A stretch of DNA of 17,394 nt from DATDOY01 sp035293045 (GTDB taxonomy: Bacteria; Actinomycetota; Acidimicrobiia; IMCC26256; JACPCJ01). The stretch lies in contig DATDOY010000121.1 in NCBI GenBank assembly GCA_035293045.1, forward strand, positions 1-17,394, read 5' to 3'. The notes below the pieces were generated by a model. That model was not told the DNA's origin. It did not search any database and saw nothing but the letters and a program-made list of their open reading frames with translations. This document shows positions 16,466 through 17,394 of the stretch, in pieces (position 1 is the first letter of the stretch; each line of letters starts with the position of its first letter). The translations under genes were made by a program, and so were the position numbers.

Positions 16466-16513
16466 CGTGTGTGAGTGTCTGCCCGGCGTGAGCCGGGCAG
16501 ACACTCACACACG
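16466..16513. repeat. Perfect long palindrome, copy 2 of a dispersed family
   Basis: The left arm 16466-16487 (22 bases) and right arm 16492-16513 are exact reverse complements around loop GTGA. The inner 20 bases of each arm equal those of the copy at 10021-10064. It begins 6 bases beyond the EtfD-like stop, between convergent genes, so it may act as a bidirectional terminator; no T-run is present. Confidence 0.9.
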
Positions 16514-16550
16514 CCCGGCACGACAACGCCGAGCTGTAGCGGCGACTCGG

Positions 16551-16624
16551 AGGTGGTTCCAAGCCGAGAGGTGGTTCCAAGCCGAGGAGGTGGTTCCAAG
16601 CCGAGGAGGTGGTTACAGGCCGAG
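16551..16624. repeat. Tandem repeats of 18-19 bases, four copies, running into the acetyltransferase stop
   Basis: AGGTGGTTCCAAGCCGAG is exact at 16551-16568, 16569-16586 and 16588-16605; a fourth copy at 16607-16624 differs at three bases and contains the TAA stop and last codons of the acetyltransferase gene on the minus strand. The three outer copies look like amplified duplicates of that gene end. No spacers of the CRISPR kind. Confidence 0.88.
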
Positions 16625-17278
16625 GAGGTCGCGGACGGGATCGAGGCCCTCGATCTCCACCGGTTCCCACTTGGCGTAGTGGCCGCTAGCGCGGAGTTCC
16701 TCGAACCGGTCTCGTCGCACCCGCCATCGGATGACCTCGACGGCCTCGCCGCGCGGGGCCATCCGATCGAAGCCGTCCTCGTCGTAACCCATCGCGCGCG
16801 ACACCCCGATCGACGAGTGGTTGTCGGTTCGCGACCCCGACGTCGCCACCTCGGCACCGAGGCCGTCGAAGGCGAGCGTCAAGATCGCCGTCCGCATCTC
16901 CTTGCCGAGGCCTTCGCCCTGCCGGTCGGCGCGAAGCCACGACCCCGACAACACCGTCCGCAGGGTCGGGAAGGCGTCGGCGCCGACGTCCTGAATTCCG
17001 ATCGGCTCGTCGTCGACGTACACCGCGAACATCAGCGCCCATTTCTCGGGAGACGTCGTGGCGAGCACCTGCCAATAGTGGCGGTACCAGTTGCGTTCGA
17101 ACTCGGGTGAGGGGGCGTCGGTCCACGCGACCCCAAACGGCATGTAGCCGGGGTCGTGAATTCCGCTACGCGCCGCCTCGATCAGCGCCGGAATGTCGGC
17201 CTCTCGATATGGGCGCAGCTCGAGCCGCGGCGTGCGGAGGCGCAGATCGAACGTCGGCCAGCGTGCGGCGTCCCCCAT
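16613..17278 (-). CDS. GNAT-family N-acetyltransferase (RimJ/RimL-like)
   Basis: 221 residues. The opening TPRLELRPYREADIPALIEA is the typical first strand and helix of RimJ/RimL-type acetyltransferases. The central strands MFAVYVDDEPIGIQDV and SGSWLRADRQGEGLGKEM hold the acetyl-CoA pyrophosphate loop (RQGEGLGKE, matching the Q/RxxGxG/A motif), and TSGSRTDNHSSIGVSRAMGY is the conserved late motif. The substrate (protein N-terminus, ribosomal protein, antibiotic or small molecule) cannot be told. ATG at 17278 agrees with the domain start; GGAGGG lies about 15 bases upstream, rather far. The stop sits in the last unit of a tandem repeat. It is convergent with the EtfD-like gene and in the same direction as the partial gene upstream, 45 bases away. 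Confidence 0.87.
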   Translation of the reverse strand: MGDAARWPTFDLRLRTPRLELRPYREADIPALIEAARSGIHDPGYMPFGVAWTDAPSPEFERNWYRHYWQVLATTSPEKWALMFAVYVDDEPIGIQDVGADAFPTLRTVLSGSWLRADRQGEGLGKEMRTAILTLAFDGLGAEVATSGSRTDNHSSIGVSRAMGYDEDGFDRMAPRGEAVEVIRWRVRRDRFEELRASGHYAKWEPVEIEGLDPVRDLLGL

Positions 17279-17323
17279 GGCCCGATGGTGCCGCCCTCCG
17301 AGATCGGCGGCAACCGATTTCGG

Positions 17324-17394
17324 TCAATCCTGGGGGAAGTTCAGGTAGTAGCGCGACGGCGTCGGTCCGCGCTGGCCCTGGTACTTCGACCCCC
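17324..17394 (-). CDS. C-terminal end of an unrecognised gene (5' part off the window)
   Basis: The last 22 codons before a TGA at 17326-17324 are open to the right edge and end TPSRYYLNFPQD. The sequence has normal coding composition and the same direction as the acetyltransferase, so it is probably a real gene end, but 22 residues are too few for me to identify. The other two minus-strand frames are less convincing: one stops within the tail and the other has low-complexity content. Confidence 0.5.
   Translation of the reverse strand, partial: GSKYQGQRGPTPSRYYLNFPQD

Noticed and set aside
16551..16624. CRISPR array
   Set aside because: The units are contiguous with zero to one base between them, there are no spacers and no cas genes; it is a simple tandem repeat.

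Overview
The window is high-GC, densely packed bacterial DNA that looks like a chromosome segment of an actinomycete-type bacterium (Actinomycetota). The case rests on the gene order dnaK-grpE-dnaJ-hspR, a site close to the HAIR operator of HspR in front of dnaK, GTG starts, an actinobacterial-type (EtfD-like) membrane iron-sulfur reductase and a probable leaderless start. A deep-branching class such as Acidimicrobiia is my guess; nothing in the sequence proves it. No rRNA, tRNA, CRISPR array, transposase or phage gene was seen.

Layout. 1-1040 (-): an exported TolB/PD40-type beta-propeller protein, cut by the left edge, with a clear promoter. 1228-9864 (-): a protein-quality-control block. 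Read in the direction of transcription it is dnaK, grpE, dnaJ, hspR, a membrane-anchored HtrA-like serine protease with a proline-rich N-terminus, then clpB. dnaK/grpE overlap by one base and the next gaps are 8 and 5 bases, so those four form an operon; the protease and clpB are separate units, divided by two strong hairpins. 10102-12207 (-): an ammonium-uptake operon, amtB followed by two PII signal proteins, the second with an unusual N-terminal extension. 12208-12573: no intact gene, but a decayed N-terminal piece of an NhaA-like antiporter. 12574-13119 (-): a winged-helix regulator. 13280-14148 (+): two tandem, paralogous stand-alone cyclic-nucleotide-binding domain proteins behind a structured leader. 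14222-16459 (+): an EtfD/HdrD-like membrane iron-sulfur oxidoreductase. 16613-17278 (-): a GNAT acetyltransferase. 17324-17394 (-): the C-terminus of an unrecognised gene.

How it works together. Heat or misfolding should relieve HspR repression of dnaK, raising the DnaK/DnaJ/GrpE refolding machine together with its own repressor; ClpB disaggregase and the extracytoplasmic HtrA-like protease sit next door. The amtB-PII operon couples ammonium import to nitrogen status. The EtfD-like protein probably passes electrons from electron-transfer flavoprotein to the quinone pool.

The most unusual content is not in the genes. Two copies of the same long perfect palindrome (20- and 22-base arms) lie at unrelated gene ends, a different perfect 23-base-arm palindrome lies just upstream of clpB, and three separate genes have short tandem duplications right at their 3' ends. 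I found no clear new multi-gene system; the best candidates for undescribed biology are the palindrome families, the pair of cyclic-nucleotide-binding proteins with their leader, and the HtrA-like protease with its unrecognised C-terminal domain.
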